A stretch of 64,000 nt of DNA from Azospirillaceae bacterium (GCA_031291675.1 JARLIO010000099.1:34621-98620); one strand, 5' to 3'. Shown: positions 32,574 through 43,313, counted from the first letter of the stretch. Notes: generated by a model from the letters alone, not told the origin. Numbers and translations: made by a program.

Positions 32574-34244
32574 TCAGCCGAGATTGGCGGCTTCGGCGGC
32601 GGCCCGCTGCATGTTGGACGACATCTCGTTTGTGACCGCACTCTGTTCTTCGATGGCGCTGGCGGTCGAGGTGACATAACCGCGGACGGTATCGATCGAG
32701 TCCCGGACATTGCCAAGCCCGCCGACGACGTCGTGGGTGATCCCGTTGACATTGTCGATCTCTTTTGCGATTTCCTCGGTCGCGGATTTGGCCTGTGCCG
32801 CCAGATTCTTGACCTCGGTGGCGACGACGGCGAAGCCGCGGCCGGCTTCGCCCGCGCGGGCGGCCTCGATCGTGGCATTGAGGGCCAGCAGGTTGATCTG
32901 GCTGGTGATGTTGCCGATCAACTGCAGGATCCCGTTCATCGACCGGGTCGCCTCGCTGAGACGCGACACCGCGTTGTCGGCACCGAGAACCTGTTCGACG
33001 GCGTGGTCGGCACCTTCGCGTGACTTGACCATGCTGACGGCGATTTCGTGGACCGAGGCATTGAGTTCCTCGGCGCCCGCGGCGACCGTCTCCATCATCT
33101 CGCGGATTTGCTCGTTTTTGCGACGCTGGATCACCTGGGCGGTGACGTCCGTCGCGAATTTGACGACCTTGAACGGCCGGCCATTGAGATCAAGGATCGG
33201 GTTATAGGAACCCATGATCCAGACTTCGTTGCCGCCTTTGCCCAGGCGCTTGTATTCGCCGGCCTGGTATTGGCCTTGGCGCAGCTTGTCCCAGAAGGCG
33301 CGATAGTCCGGACCATCGCGATCGGCGGGCGCAACGAACATGCTGTGATGTTTGCCCTTGACCTCGGCGAGCGAATAGCCCACCGCCTTCAGGAAGTTTT
33401 CGTTGGCGCTGAGGATCGTCCCGTCGAGATTAAACTCGATGACGCCCTGTGACTTGCCGATCGCGGCAATTTGTCCGGCGAAGTCGGCATTGCGCAGCTT
33501 CTGCGCGGTGACATCGGTGGCGAATTTGACAACCTTGGTCGGCTTGCCGTTGGCATCAAGGATCGGGTTATAGGACGCCTGGATCCACACCTCCTTGCCG
33601 CCCTTGCCAATGCGCTTGTATTCCGCAGCCTGGTATTCACCCTGGTTCAGGCTGGACCAGAATTTGCGGTATTCGGCGCTCTCGCGAAAAGCCGGTTCAA
33701 CGAAAAGGCTGTGATGTTTACCCTGGATCTCGGCCAGCTTATAGCCGAGCAGATCGAGGAAATTCTGATTGGCGGTCAGGACCGTGCCATCGAGCGCGAA
33801 TTCGATGACGGCCTGCGAACGCGCAATCGCCGCGAGCTGGGCGTTGAGGTCCTGCCGGTGCAAACGCTCTGTGGCATCGGACCACTGGATCATCGTGTCG
33901 GTCCGTTTGCCGTGGCGGTCCACGAGCGGTGTTGCGACAAGGTCCAGAACATGCTTTCCGATCTGCACGGTCGCCCGGTGCGATCCGGCCAGGTGCCTCA
34001 GCGGTTCGATCAGGGGGGTCGGACCATTGTCGAAGATGGCGAGATTCTTGCCGACCAGCTTGGATCCGTCAAAGTCGGGAACATGTTGGCGCATATCGAT
34101 CTCGATTTGCCGGCACAGCGCGATCGCGGCAGCATTGACATAGGTGATGTCCAGGTTGGTGTTGGCAACCATGATGCCGGTTGTGATGCCGTCAAATGCG
34201 CGATTGTTTGCAGCAGCGGGGGTATTCTTTTTGAAAAATAACAC
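32574..34244 (-). CDS. Soluble methyl-accepting chemotaxis protein with tandem PAS domains
   Basis: A 556-residue cytoplasmic chemoreceptor without membrane helices. An N-terminal PAS-like region ([21 protein letters not shown]) is followed by two very similar PAS/PAC modules: the first has [20 protein letters not shown], the second [20 protein letters not shown], both ending NPILD and [11 protein letters not shown]. The short signalling domain ends the protein, with tip [20 protein letters not shown]. There is no HAMP. The layout resembles Aer-like or BdlA-like redox/light sensors, which often bind haem or flavin, but no cofactor ligand is obvious. The GTG at 34244 has GAAGGA ten bases upstream; a GTG at 34283 is possible. 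Confidence 0.93.
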   Translation of the reverse strand: MLFFKKNTPAAANNRAFDGITTGIMVANTNLDITYVNAAAIALCRQIEIDMRQHVPDFDGSKLVGKNLAIFDNGPTPLIEPLRHLAGSHRATVQIGKHVLDLVATPLVDRHGKRTDTMIQWSDATERLHRQDLNAQLAAIARSQAVIEFALDGTVLTANQNFLDLLGYKLAEIQGKHHSLFVEPAFRESAEYRKFWSSLNQGEYQAAEYKRIGKGGKEVWIQASYNPILDANGKPTKVVKFATDVTAQKLRNADFAGQIAAIGKSQGVIEFNLDGTILSANENFLKAVGYSLAEVKGKHHSMFVAPADRDGPDYRAFWDKLRQGQYQAGEYKRLGKGGNEVWIMGSYNPILDLNGRPFKVVKFATDVTAQVIQRRKNEQIREMMETVAAGAEELNASVHEIAVSMVKSREGADHAVEQVLGADNAVSRLSEATRSMNGILQLIGNITSQINLLALNATIEAARAGEAGRGFAVVATEVKNLAAQAKSATEEIAKEIDNVNGITHDVVGGLGNVRDSIDTVRGYVTSTASAIEEQSAVTNEMSSNMQRAAAEAANLG

Positions 34245-34635
34245 GGGTGATTGTCCTTCGGTGTCGCGGGATTGAAACGTCACAGGTTCATCGTACGGTT
34301 GTATATCTTGGAATTGAGAATGGCGCGTACATGTGGAATATGCATGGAATTTGTTAATATATCGCCGTCAAGGAATTCGATACGATATCGTTATTCACTA
34401 TACGACAGTATTGTCATCGAAATAATGAGTCGAGCTGTTCTCGACAAAGAAAATGTCTGTCTATCGGTTCGCCATCGCCAGCGTCATATATCACCACAAA
34501 ACGGGCGTTGCTATGGCTATCAATGTTGGCATACTTTCGATTGGTCGCGTGCCTGGTCGTGCGGAAGGACAGCGTTTCCACAATAGACGGCATACTTTTG
34601 GATAGAAATACCTCGCGGTTGCGCGAGGCGTGATT
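34245..34635. other. AT-rich intergenic region, no gene seen
   Basis: About 390 bases between the PAS chemoreceptor start and the NERD-protein end. The A+T content is clearly above that of neighbouring genes, especially 34300-34470, as expected for the chemoreceptor promoter. Open frames here are short, lack ribosome-binding sites and have no recognisable content. Confidence 0.6.
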
Positions 34636-35313
34636 TCAAACCGTGTTTTTCGACGCCGTCGGAAGTGCGCGGGACCGATGCCGGGCTGCGGCCGCGACCG
34701 ACTCTTTGGCTTCGCGCCGCAGATTCTCGGCCAGGGATACCACCTGCGGCCAGGTGATCTCCGTAATTTCGCTGATCGTGCCATCCTGGGCGATCCAGCT
34801 TTTCATGACGGTGGTGAAATCCGCGAGATTACAGGCCCCGCCGGGGGTTTCGTCGACGAAGGTGACGGTGTTGGGGAACACCACCAGGGGCCGGACCTTC
34901 AACAACGGAAAGCGGCGACGGAACGCCAGGAAAATGGGTTCGAGCTGGATCACCGGGTTGATGAAGGGCTTGACGGTGCCATGGTCGGTGATCGTCCAGC
35001 GCCGGCGATGCAGATGGCCGTCGATGTCGCCGGTGAGCGGACCCGGGATCGTGGCAATAATGACGATGCTGGCGGGCAGGCGGACGATATGCTTGATATG
35101 GATCGCACGACCCGATTTGTCGCGGATCCGGATGTCGTGCAGGGCCGGCTGCTGCAGCGCCTCAATGGGTTGACGCAGCGACATCTGCTGTCGGACCTGG
35201 GCCTTGGCCGACGGACGTTTCCGGCCGATAAACTGACGCAACCCGAGCGCCACGGCACCGGCCAATATCAAGATATAGGGGAAAAGTTCAAACCAATCGT
35301 TGACGGTGAACAT
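34636..35313 (-). CDS. NERD-domain protein with N-terminal membrane anchor
   Basis: A 225-residue protein. One hydrophobic helix lies near the N-terminus (LFPYILILAGAVALGL), followed by a basic linker. A NERD (nuclease-related) domain follows, seen as IKHIVRLPASIVIIATIPG, HRRRWTI, NPVIQLEPIFLAFRRRFP and VRPLVVFPNTVTF. NERD domains are thought to act on DNA, but the role here is unknown. A GTG at 35343 would add ten residues. It stands alone between the chemoreceptor and the aminotransferase, reading leftwards, and no partner gene is adjacent. Confidence 0.75.
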   Translation of the reverse strand: MFTVNDWFELFPYILILAGAVALGLRQFIGRKRPSAKAQVRQQMSLRQPIEALQQPALHDIRIRDKSGRAIHIKHIVRLPASIVIIATIPGPLTGDIDGHLHRRRWTITDHGTVKPFINPVIQLEPIFLAFRRRFPLLKVRPLVVFPNTVTFVDETPGGACNLADFTTVMKSWIAQDGTISEITEITWPQVVSLAENLRREAKESVAAAARHRSRALPTASKNTV

Positions 35314-35521
35314 CAGCAACGTGCTCGCCTCAGCAAAAGGCACTCCGTAAAATCTGAGTTTATCATATTTGATCAGGGTTTAGCCAAATTTTACGGGATC
35401 CCCGGTGTCGCCGGACCGGTGTCGCGGCGGCCCGCTTGTTTCCTGGTGCCATGACTTGCAACGGGCGTTTGCCGCGGGTAAGGTCAGCCTCGTCGCGATT
35501 GCCGATAGTCCAATTCGTTGA

Positions 35522-36736
<1,215 letters not shown>

Positions 36737-36838
36737 TCCGGCGATCGACCCTGGCGGGCGACGGGATGGCGTCACGATGCGTGGCGTGGTCCCGCGTTCG
36801 GTGATCCTGGTGCCGACGCCGCAACGAGATCATCCGTC

Positions 36839-37228
36839 ATGACCATGCTGAAAGTGCGGGTTGACTTCGGACGGGGGCCCGAGCAGGCGCTGGGGCCGGG
36901 CAAGGTGCGGCTTCTCGAATTGATCCGGGAGCAGGGATCGATATCGGCGGCTGCCCGGACGCTCAACATGTCCTATCGTCGGGCCTGGCTGTTGATCGAC
37001 GCCATGAACCAGATGTTTTCCCATCCGGTCATCAGTGCCAATGCCGGCGGCCGCGCCGGCGGCGGCGCGGCCTTGACCGCGTTTGGCGAACAGGTGATCG
37101 ATCATTTCCGGGCGATCGAGGCGGCGGCGCTTGCCGCCGCCGCCTGTCATCTGGGCGCGCTGGAATCGGCTTTGCGACCGCCCGCAGACCCCGAACGCCC
37201 GGACGTCGGCATGCCGACGGGCGAGTGA
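36839..37228 (+). CDS. ModE-like winged-helix regulator lacking molybdate-binding domains
   Basis: A 129-residue protein equal to the N-terminal DNA-binding part of ModE. It has a helix-turn-helix LIREQGSISAAARTLNMSYR followed by RAWLLIDAMNQMFSHPVISA, then the Gly/Ala-rich wing AGGRAGGGAALTAFGEQVI. The TOBE (molybdate) domains are absent, as in many stand-alone ModE-like proteins. It may sense molybdate indirectly or control other genes. It is convergent with the sugar epimerase gene; a 20-bp palindrome lies between. The end of the gene holds a further perfect 16-bp palindrome (37204-37219). Confidence 0.88.
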   Translation: MTMLKVRVDFGRGPEQALGPGKVRLLELIREQGSISAAARTLNMSYRRAWLLIDAMNQMFSHPVISANAGGRAGGGAALTAFGEQVIDHFRAIEAAALAAAACHLGALESALRPPADPERPDVGMPTGE

Positions 37229-37257
37229 ACGAACCGTCTGCCGTCGTTCACCCGTTA

Positions 37258-37277
37258 CCGTGCCCGGCCGGGCACGG
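37258..37277. terminator. Perfect 20-bp palindrome between convergent genes
   Basis: CCGTGCCCGG directly joined to its inverse CCGGGCACGG. It sits exactly between the stop of the ModE-like gene (37228, plus) and the stop of the epimerase gene (37280, minus). That position suggests a bidirectional terminator, although there is no T-run. Confidence 0.55.
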
Positions 37278-37279
37278 CG

Positions 37280-38488
37280 TCAGCTGAAGGGCTTGGCGAT
37301 ACCAAGCGTGTGCAGAACGTCGTAGCACGCCCCCATGGTGTGATAGTCGGTCTTGCCGGCGGGGCTTTTCTCGTCGCTGTAGGAGCGGTTGTCCCGGCTC
37401 AGCAGCCGGAACCACGCGCCATAGCGGTGATCGACCAGGTGTTCCCAGCTATAGGCCCAGATCCGGTCGTACCAGCGCCAATAGTCGGGGTTCGCGGTCC
37501 GCTGCGCCAGCCGCGCAGCCGCGGCCAGGCTTTCGGCCTGGACCCAGTGATATTTGTCGCCATCGCAGATCGTGCCGTCGGGGGCAAAGCCATAGACCAA
37601 ACCGCCATATTCGTCATCCCAGGCATGGCGGACCGCGGCGTCGAACAGCGCGATCGCGCGTGGCACGTGCCAATCGGCCGGCCGGTGCTCATCAAGGGTC
37701 AGCAACAGCTTGGCCCATTCCGCCAGATGCCCGGGCTGATAGCCCCAGGGGCGGAAAATGTTGCTTTTGTCGTGACGGTTATAGTCCCAATCGGGTGACC
37801 AGTCCTGGTGGTAGTGTTCCCAGATCAGATGATCCGTCAGGGCGGCCTGGCGGCGCGTGATATTGTCCGCCAGCAAAGCGGCACGATCGAGATAGCGGGG
37901 TTCGCCGGTGGCTTCGAAGGCGGCCAGCATGGCTTCACAGCTATGCATGTTGGCGTTCTGGCCGCGATAGGGGTTGAGCAGCCATTGGGGTGTCGCCTCA
38001 TCGCCATAGAGGCCGTATTTCGGATCGAAAAAGTGCTGTTCCATGACCGCGTAGGTCTCGGCGATGCCGTCGCGCGCCTCCTCAAGGCCGGCCATCAGGG
38101 CATGGGCATGGGCCAGCAGGACGAAGGCCATGCCATAGCAATGCCGGGTCGGGTCCAGGACGGTGGCGGTGTCGCCATTCCACGCCAGCAGCCACGTATA
38201 CCCGCCGGTCGCCGGGTCGCGGTGAACGTCGCGCAGAAATCGCAGGCCATGGCGGACGGCCTCGAGATCGGCCGGATCACCGAAGTGGCGGGCCGCCATC
38301 GCATAATTGAAGATGAAGCGGGCGCTGCTGACGAGATGGCGGGTCTTGTGGTCATAGACCGTGCCGTCATCGCGAAAGAACTGGAAGAAGCCGCCGCTGC
38401 TGTCGACCACACGCGGCTGGTAGAAATTCTGGGTGTCGCGAATGTGATCCTGCAAGAAGGCGGGTGATCGAAAATCCGGTAAAGTCAT
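37280..38488 (-). CDS. AGE-family sugar epimerase/isomerase (mannose isomerase / YihS-like)
   Basis: A 402-residue (alpha/alpha)6-barrel enzyme. Family-typical segments are TRHLVSSARFIFNYAMAARH, YGMAFVLLAHAHAL, QNANMHSCEAMLAAFEATGE, WGYQPGHLAEWAKLLLTL and KYHWVQAESLAAAA, which hold the catalytic histidines and glutamates. The His/Arg set resembles D-mannose isomerase and YihS more than N-acetylglucosamine 2-epimerase. It would interconvert aldose and ketose sugars such as mannose and fructose. The ATG at 38488 has a strong GGAGG. It lies about 70 bases downstream of the GlcD-like gene on the same strand, so they may be co-transcribed. Confidence 0.88.
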   Translation of the reverse strand: MTLPDFRSPAFLQDHIRDTQNFYQPRVVDSSGGFFQFFRDDGTVYDHKTRHLVSSARFIFNYAMAARHFGDPADLEAVRHGLRFLRDVHRDPATGGYTWLLAWNGDTATVLDPTRHCYGMAFVLLAHAHALMAGLEEARDGIAETYAVMEQHFFDPKYGLYGDEATPQWLLNPYRGQNANMHSCEAMLAAFEATGEPRYLDRAALLADNITRRQAALTDHLIWEHYHQDWSPDWDYNRHDKSNIFRPWGYQPGHLAEWAKLLLTLDEHRPADWHVPRAIALFDAAVRHAWDDEYGGLVYGFAPDGTICDGDKYHWVQAESLAAAARLAQRTANPDYWRWYDRIWAYSWEHLVDHRYGAWFRLLSRDNRSYSDEKSPAGKTDYHTMGACYDVLHTLGIAKPFS

Positions 38489-38559
38489 GGGGCATCCTCC
38501 GGGATGTTTTCTTTTGTTGTGAAGGGGCCCGGCGTGCGGGGCCCCGGCCCGCGCAAGGG

Positions 38560-39996
38560 TCACGGCTCCGGGATCAACTTGCCCTGATTCAGCAAACCCT
38601 CGGGATCGAATGCTGTCTTGATCCGGCGCATCAAATCCAGTTCGACCGGTGACTTGAACCGGCTCAGCTCCTCGCGTTTGAAGCGGCCGACGCCATGCTC
38701 GGCGCTGATCGAACCCTCAAGCGACACGATGATGTCGTGGATCCGGTGGGTGACCTCGTCCCAGCGCGCCAGATAGGCCGTGCGCTCGGCACCGACCGGC
38801 TGGGAAATGTTGAAATGGATGTTGCCGTCGCCGACATGGCCAAAGGGGACCGGGCGGCAGCCCGGGATCGCGTCGGTCACCGCGGCGATGGCGCGTTCCA
38901 GGAATTCCGGGATCACCGAAATCGGCACGGAGATGTCGTTCTTGATCGATCCGCCCTCGAATTTCTGGGCTTCGACAATGGCCTCGCGCAGGCGCCAGAG
39001 CTGCGCCCGCTGGGCCTCGCTTTCGGCGAAGGCCGCGTCCTGGACCAGACCGTCGTCGAAGGCCGCGGCCAGGGCGTTTTCCATCGCCGGTCTCAGGCCA
39101 TCGCCCGGCCCGCTGCCGGCCTCGATCAGGAGGTACCAGGGCGCCGGTTCGCTCAGCGGATCGATCAGGTCGGGCAGATGGGCATAGGCGAAATCCAGGG
39201 CGATTCGCGCCATCAGCTCATAGCCGGTCAGGGCGTCGCCGGTTGCCGCGCGCAGCCGCGGCAGCAGGGTGATCGCCGCTGTCGGGTCGGGAATGGCGGC
39301 CAGGATCGTCTCGACCTGCCGCGGCCGGGGGAACATCCGGACCACAGCCGCGGTGATCACGCCCAGGGTTCCTTCCGAGCCGATGAACAGGTGCTTCAGA
39401 TCATAGCCGGTATTGTCCTTGTGCAAGCGGCGCAGTCCGTTCCAGATCCTGCCGTCGGCCAGCACGACCTCCAGCCCCAACACCAGTTCGCGGGCGTTGC
39501 CATAAGCGATCGTCATCGTGCCGCCGGCGTTGGTCGCCAGATTGCCGCCGATCTGACAACTGCCCTCGGCGCCCAGGCTGAGGGGGAACAGGCGGTCGAT
39601 TTCGGCGGCCGCGCGCTGCAGGTCGGCCAGGATGCAGCCGGCTTCGACGGTCATGGTGTCGTCGGTGGTGTCGATGGCGCGGATCCGTTTCAACCGGCCC
39701 AGGCTCAGCACCAGCTCGTTGCCGGCTTCGTAGGGAATCGAACCGCCGACCAGGCCGGTATTGCCGCCTTGCGGCACCACCGGGATGCGATGACGGTGAC
39801 AGATCGCCATGACGGCGGCGACCTCCGCGGTGGTTTCCGGTCGTGCCACCAGCAGGGCGACGCCGACGAAGCGGCCCCTTGCTTCAGCGAGATAGGGCGC
39901 CATGTCCTGCGGATCATCGATCCAGCCCCTGGGACCCAGCACTTGTTTGATGTCGCGGAGGGCAGTGGCGATGTCGCTCATCAGATCAGTTCTCAT
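38560..39996 (-). CDS. FAD-binding oxidoreductase, GlcD / D-2-hydroxyacid dehydrogenase-like
   Basis: A 478-residue flavoenzyme of the VAO/PCMH family. The FAD-binding region has PVVPQGGNTGLVGGSIP near the N-terminus and GAEGSCQIGGNLATNAGG further on. The C-terminal catalytic domain has FGHVGDGNIHFNIS (a metal/substrate His motif) and SAEHGVGRFKREE. This arrangement fits D-lactate, D-2-hydroxyglutarate or glycolate oxidation. No GlcE/GlcF partners are seen, favouring a stand-alone D-2-hydroxyglutarate dehydrogenase-like enzyme. The start may be 39996 or 39981; neither has a strong Shine-Dalgarno. Confidence 0.92.
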   Translation of the reverse strand: MRTDLMSDIATALRDIKQVLGPRGWIDDPQDMAPYLAEARGRFVGVALLVARPETTAEVAAVMAICHRHRIPVVPQGGNTGLVGGSIPYEAGNELVLSLGRLKRIRAIDTTDDTMTVEAGCILADLQRAAAEIDRLFPLSLGAEGSCQIGGNLATNAGGTMTIAYGNARELVLGLEVVLADGRIWNGLRRLHKDNTGYDLKHLFIGSEGTLGVITAAVVRMFPRPRQVETILAAIPDPTAAITLLPRLRAATGDALTGYELMARIALDFAYAHLPDLIDPLSEPAPWYLLIEAGSGPGDGLRPAMENALAAAFDDGLVQDAAFAESEAQRAQLWRLREAIVEAQKFEGGSIKNDISVPISVIPEFLERAIAAVTDAIPGCRPVPFGHVGDGNIHFNISQPVGAERTAYLARWDEVTHRIHDIIVSLEGSISAEHGVGRFKREELSRFKSPVELDLMRRIKTAFDPEGLLNQGKLIPEP

Positions 39997-40050
39997 GCGG
40001 GGTCAAGGGATGGGGGCGGGAGCCGCAAGGCCGGAGCTCTTGGGGGGTGG

Positions 40051-40126
40051 TCATCGAATTTGCCACCGTCGCCCTCGCGAACGCGGGCATGACGGTGGCG
40101 AGAGATCCTCTCATTGTCAGCGACGC
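40051..40126 (+). repeat. Dispersed palindromic repeat B, copy 3 (internal deletion)
   Basis: It begins TCATCGAATTTGCCACCGTC and ends ATCCTCTCATTGTCAGCGAC, as in copies 1 and 2. The central loop and one copy of the CGTTCGCGAG arm are missing, leaving 76 bases. It lies directly upstream of the end of sua5, between it and the GlcD-like gene start. Confidence 0.88.
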
Positions 40127-40132
40127 GTGCCA

Positions 40133-41152
40133 CTAGAGCCGTGGCGCCGCAGCGCGGCGCAGGCGGTCGTTGATGGCGAGGCCGAGGCCCTGTTCGGGGA
40201 TCGGCATCACGGCAATGGCCCGAAAATGCGGCTGGTCAAGCAAGCGCAGCATGGCAAACAGATTGGCGGCGGCCTCTTCGAGATCGCCGCCGGCGCTGAG
40301 ATTGAGGCGCTCGCCGCCGCCGCGGACGAACATGTCGGGGCCGAACGCCAGCAAGGCCTCGTCCGCCGCCGCGTTGAGCGCATCGAGCCGGACCGGCAGT
40401 GTCGGGGCGTAGTGGCTCGACAGTTGCCCCGGGGCGGTGGGCCGGTCGGGATCGAGATCCGGCAGCAGCAGCGGACCGATCAGCGCCTCGATCTGTTCGC
40501 GGGCGATGCCGCCGGGACGCAGCAGGCGCGGCGGCGTGCCGGGTTCGCCCGAGACGTCGATGATCGTGCTTTCGAGGCCGACCGGGCATTTGCCGGCGGC
40601 CAGGATCAGCGGGATGCGTCCGCCCAGGCTGTCGCGGACATGCAGCGGTGTCGTCGGGCTGATGGTTCCGGAGCGGTTGGCGCTGGGCGCCGCGATCGGC
40701 CGCCCGGCGGCCTTCAGCAGGGCGCGGGCCACCGGATGCGAGGGGACGCGGATCGCGACGGTATCAAGCCCGGCGCTGGCCAGCAGCGACACCACGGCAC
40801 CGCCCGCGGTGGCGGGCGGCCGACGAACCACCAGGGTCAGCGGACCGGGCCAGAAGGTCTCGGCGAGGCGCAAGGCCCGTTCGTCGAACACACCGAACTT
40901 TTCGGCATGTTCCAGGTCGGGCAGATGCAGGATCAGCGGGTTGAAGCGCGGGCGTTGCTTGGCAGCGAAGATCGCGGCGACCGCGCTGTCGCTGGTTGCA
41001 TCACCGCCCAGGCCATAGACGGTTTCGGTGGGGAAGGCGACCAGGTGGCCGGCGCACAGGGCTGCGGCGGCCCGTGCAATCGTCGCTGCGCTGGCGGGAA
41101 GCAGTTCGGTCACGAACCGGGGCGTGGGGTCTGGGGTGGACAACGCGTTCAT
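40133..41152 (-). CDS. Threonylcarbamoyl-AMP synthase (Sua5/YrdC/YwlC family)
   Basis: A 339-residue enzyme that makes threonylcarbamoyl-AMP from Thr, bicarbonate and ATP for the t6A37 modification of ANN-decoding tRNAs. The YrdC domain has HLVAFPTETVYGLGGDA, AKQRPRFNPLILHL and APSANRSGTISPTTP. The C-terminal Sua5 domain, joined by a linker including GQLSSHYAP, makes it the long form. The ATG at 41152 was chosen over two earlier in-frame codons. An essential function, so expected to be intact. Confidence 0.94.
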   Translation of the reverse strand: MNALSTPDPTPRFVTELLPASAATIARAAAALCAGHLVAFPTETVYGLGGDATSDSAVAAIFAAKQRPRFNPLILHLPDLEHAEKFGVFDERALRLAETFWPGPLTLVVRRPPATAGGAVVSLLASAGLDTVAIRVPSHPVARALLKAAGRPIAAPSANRSGTISPTTPLHVRDSLGGRIPLILAAGKCPVGLESTIIDVSGEPGTPPRLLRPGGIAREQIEALIGPLLLPDLDPDRPTAPGQLSSHYAPTLPVRLDALNAAADEALLAFGPDMFVRGGGERLNLSAGGDLEEAAANLFAMLRLLDQPHFRAIAVMPIPEQGLGLAINDRLRRAAAPRL

Positions 41153-41539
41153 GCGGCGGATCATCGCTCCGCGGTCGGGCGCTGTCAAATCGCCGGTTGG
41201 TGGCGCGCGGTTTCAGGTCTTGTCGAAGACGGATCCGATCGGCGCGGCGTTAAACTTTGGTCTAAGGCACAAGGCGTGGTTGCCTCGTGGGGTGGACCCT
41301 GCGGACACCGCCATGGTAAGATCTCAAACGTATTGCGATACCGAGACGGGCTATCGCGCTTATCACCAAAGAGACGAAAGGGGAACCGGATCCTGTTCAC
41401 GGGGTGCCGGAAAGAGGCCCGCTATTGTCTTGTCGCACGAAATACGGTTCTCGCCGCCGCCGATCAACAGCGGGACGGTTCGACCGACAGTCAAATCAAG
41501 AAGCAAAGTCAAAGGACGGGTTCACGGGGGGAGGAAAAC
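41153..41539. other. Intergenic region before the sugar dehydrogenase operon, no gene seen
   Basis: About 390 bases separate sua5 (leftward) from the dehydrogenase gene (rightward), so it must hold two divergent promoters. Frames crossing it on the plus strand have no ribosome-binding site and no recognisable protein. I see no clear promoter hexamers. Confidence 0.5.
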
Positions 41540-42799
41540 ATGAGAAAGAAATGCTCGCTGTTCGCACCGTTGTTTCTGCTTTTGATGACCGGGAGTGCCC
41601 TGGCGCAGGCTGATGACGCTGTCGCCAAGCTGGGGGCGATGAAGTCTACCGGTGCCGCGCCGGAAATTCCGTTAATCGCCCAGGGCGGGGCCAAGGCCGA
41701 CGCCATTCGCAAGACTCTGGCGGATATCAAGCTGCCCCCGGGGTTCAAGATCGATCTCTATGCTTTGGTGCCGGATGCCCGGCATATTGCGGTCGGCCCG
41801 CAGGGCGTCGTGACCTTCGTCGGGACGCGCAAGGCCAAAGTCTACGCCGTGACCGACCGCGGCAAGTCGGGCGTGGCCGACGAGGTCAAGGTTTTCGCGC
41901 CCACGATCGAGATGAAGCTGCCCAATGGCGTGTGTTTCAGCAAGGATGGCTTTCTCTATGTCGCGGAGCAAAATCGTGTCCTCGAATTTGCCGCAGCCGA
42001 GTTTTTCTATGAAAGTCCGGATGTCGCCGTCAATGTCGTGGTTCCCGAGGGATCCTTGATTCCCGCCGAGGAACAGAGCTTCAATCATACCGCCCGGGTG
42101 TGCCGCGTCGGGCCCGACAACAAGCTGTACATCGCGATCGGCCAGCCCTTCAATGTGCCACCCAAGGAAAAATATCAGCTGTACAAGAAGGTTGGCATGG
42201 GCGCCATCATCCGCATGGATCGGGATGGCAAGAATCGGGAAATCTATGCCTCCGGAATTCGCAATTCCGTCGGCCTGGATTTCAATCCGAAGGACAACAC
42301 CTTGTGGTTTACCGACAACCAGGTTGATGGCATGGGGGACGATATTCCCCCCGGCGAGCTGAACCGGGCGATCAAGATGGGTGAAGATTTCGGCTTCCCC
42401 TGGTATGGCGGCGGGCATACCAGGACGGTCGAGTACAAGGATGAAACCGCACCGGCCGATATCGTGTTCCCGCAGATCGAAATGGTGGCGCATGCCGCGG
42501 ATCTTGGCATGCAGTTCTATACCGGGAAGATGTTTCCTGAAAAATACCGCGGCGGGATCTTCTCGGCTCAGCATGGTTCCTGGAACCGCACGGTTCCGAT
42601 TGGTGCCCGTGTGATGTTTACCACGCTCAAGGCTGACAGCACGGCCGACAAGACCGAACCGTTTGCCGAGGGCTGGATGACCGCTGACGGCGAATACAAG
42701 GGTCGTCCGGTCGACGTCGCCGCGTTGCATGATGGCTCCCTGCTGGTTTCGGATGATTTTGCCGGTGCGCTCTACCGTATTACTTACAGCGCGCCGTAA
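41540..42799 (+). CDS. Periplasmic PQQ-type sugar dehydrogenase (sorbosone/glucose dehydrogenase family)
   Basis: A 419-residue secreted protein with a clear signal peptide (MRKKCS, hydrophobic LFLLLMTGSALA, cut before QADD). The mature part has a six-bladed beta-propeller look: IAVGPQGVVTFVGTRKAKVYAV, MKLPNGVCFSKDGFLYVAEQNR, NKLYIAIGQP, GIRNSVGLDFNP, LWFTDNQVDGMGDDIPPGEL, GSWNR. Such proteins are soluble PQQ-dependent sugar or aldehyde dehydrogenases. The start has an excellent GGGGGAGGAAAAC ribosome-binding site. It is followed by a cytochrome c, a likely electron acceptor, and a porin. Confidence 0.88.
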   Translation: MRKKCSLFAPLFLLLMTGSALAQADDAVAKLGAMKSTGAAPEIPLIAQGGAKADAIRKTLADIKLPPGFKIDLYALVPDARHIAVGPQGVVTFVGTRKAKVYAVTDRGKSGVADEVKVFAPTIEMKLPNGVCFSKDGFLYVAEQNRVLEFAAAEFFYESPDVAVNVVVPEGSLIPAEEQSFNHTARVCRVGPDNKLYIAIGQPFNVPPKEKYQLYKKVGMGAIIRMDRDGKNREIYASGIRNSVGLDFNPKDNTLWFTDNQVDGMGDDIPPGELNRAIKMGEDFGFPWYGGGHTRTVEYKDETAPADIVFPQIEMVAHAADLGMQFYTGKMFPEKYRGGIFSAQHGSWNRTVPIGARVMFTTLKADSTADKTEPFAEGWMTADGEYKGRPVDVAALHDGSLLVSDDFAGALYRITYSAP

Positions 42800-42822
42800 C
42801 CCGACGGCGTCTTGGTGGTGTG

Positions 42823-42854
42823 CCGCCGCGTTCCGCATTTCCGGGACGCGGCGG
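42823..42854 (+). promoter_or_regulatory. Strong intergenic hairpin between dehydrogenase and cytochrome c genes
   Basis: CCGCCGCGT (42823-42831) pairs perfectly with ACGCGGCGG (42846-42854). The stem extends inward to 13 pairs with one wobble, closing on a loop of six. No T-run follows. It sits in the 120-base gap inside the operon and may attenuate or stabilise the mRNA, tuning cytochrome against dehydrogenase. Confidence 0.55.
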
Positions 42855-42920
42855 ACGCCGGGTCCTGGCGGGTTCCCAGGCCGTCGCCGTCGTCTTCACT
42901 GATATCCGGGCAGGAAAATC

Positions 42921-43262
42921 GTGAAATATCGCCGTATTGCTATTGTCGCGCCGGCCCTCGCCCTGTGCCTGGGCGCGGCTGTCCCGGCTCATGCCGATGG
43001 CGACCCGGTTGCCGGACGCAAGAAAGCCATCAGATGCCAGAACTGTCATGGTCTGGATGGCCTGTCCAAGCTGCCCGAGGCCCCCAATCTCGCCGGGCAG
43101 AATATGACCTATATGATCAAGCAGTTGGGTGAGTTCGCGGCGGGTGTGCGCAAGGACCCGATGATGTCGCTGGTCGCAGCGACATTAACACCGGGCGACA
43201 TTGCCGATCTTACCGCCTATTATTCCAGTATCGAGATCACGGTCGCGCCACCCGCGCATTGA
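42921..43262 (+). CDS. Periplasmic class I cytochrome c
   Basis: A 113-residue protein with a signal peptide (KYRR, then APALALCLGAAVPAHA) and a mature domain of about 88 residues. Haem attachment is CQNCH (C39, C42, H43). The axial Met is probably within DPMMSLVAATL, which resembles the KMxxxxxxL region of cytochrome c553/c4 domains. The start is a GTG with AGGAAAATC before it. It should take electrons from the upstream dehydrogenase and pass them to the respiratory chain. Confidence 0.92.
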   Translation: MKYRRIAIVAPALALCLGAAVPAHADGDPVAGRKKAIRCQNCHGLDGLSKLPEAPNLAGQNMTYMIKQLGEFAAGVRKDPMMSLVAATLTPGDIADLTAYYSSIEITVAPPAH

Positions 43263-43313
43263 CGGCGATCCTGTTGCCCGAATTCGCCGGAACGACCCCA
43301 TTGGAGGAAAGAT

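Noticed and set aside
34251..34586. A 111-codon plus-strand frame in the AT-rich gap
   Set aside because: Cys/Arg-rich random-looking product in promoter-like AT-rich DNA, no ribosome-binding site.
37204..37219. Perfect 16-bp palindrome CGTCGGCATGCCGACG as an operator
   Set aside because: It lies inside the last codons of the ModE-like gene, where coding constraint explains it as well; kept only as a remark.
39902..42799. A 965-codon plus-strand open frame running into the sugar dehydrogenase gene
   Set aside because: The true gene starts at the ATG 41540 with a strong ribosome-binding site and signal peptide; the upstream part is antisense to sua5 and the GlcD-like gene.
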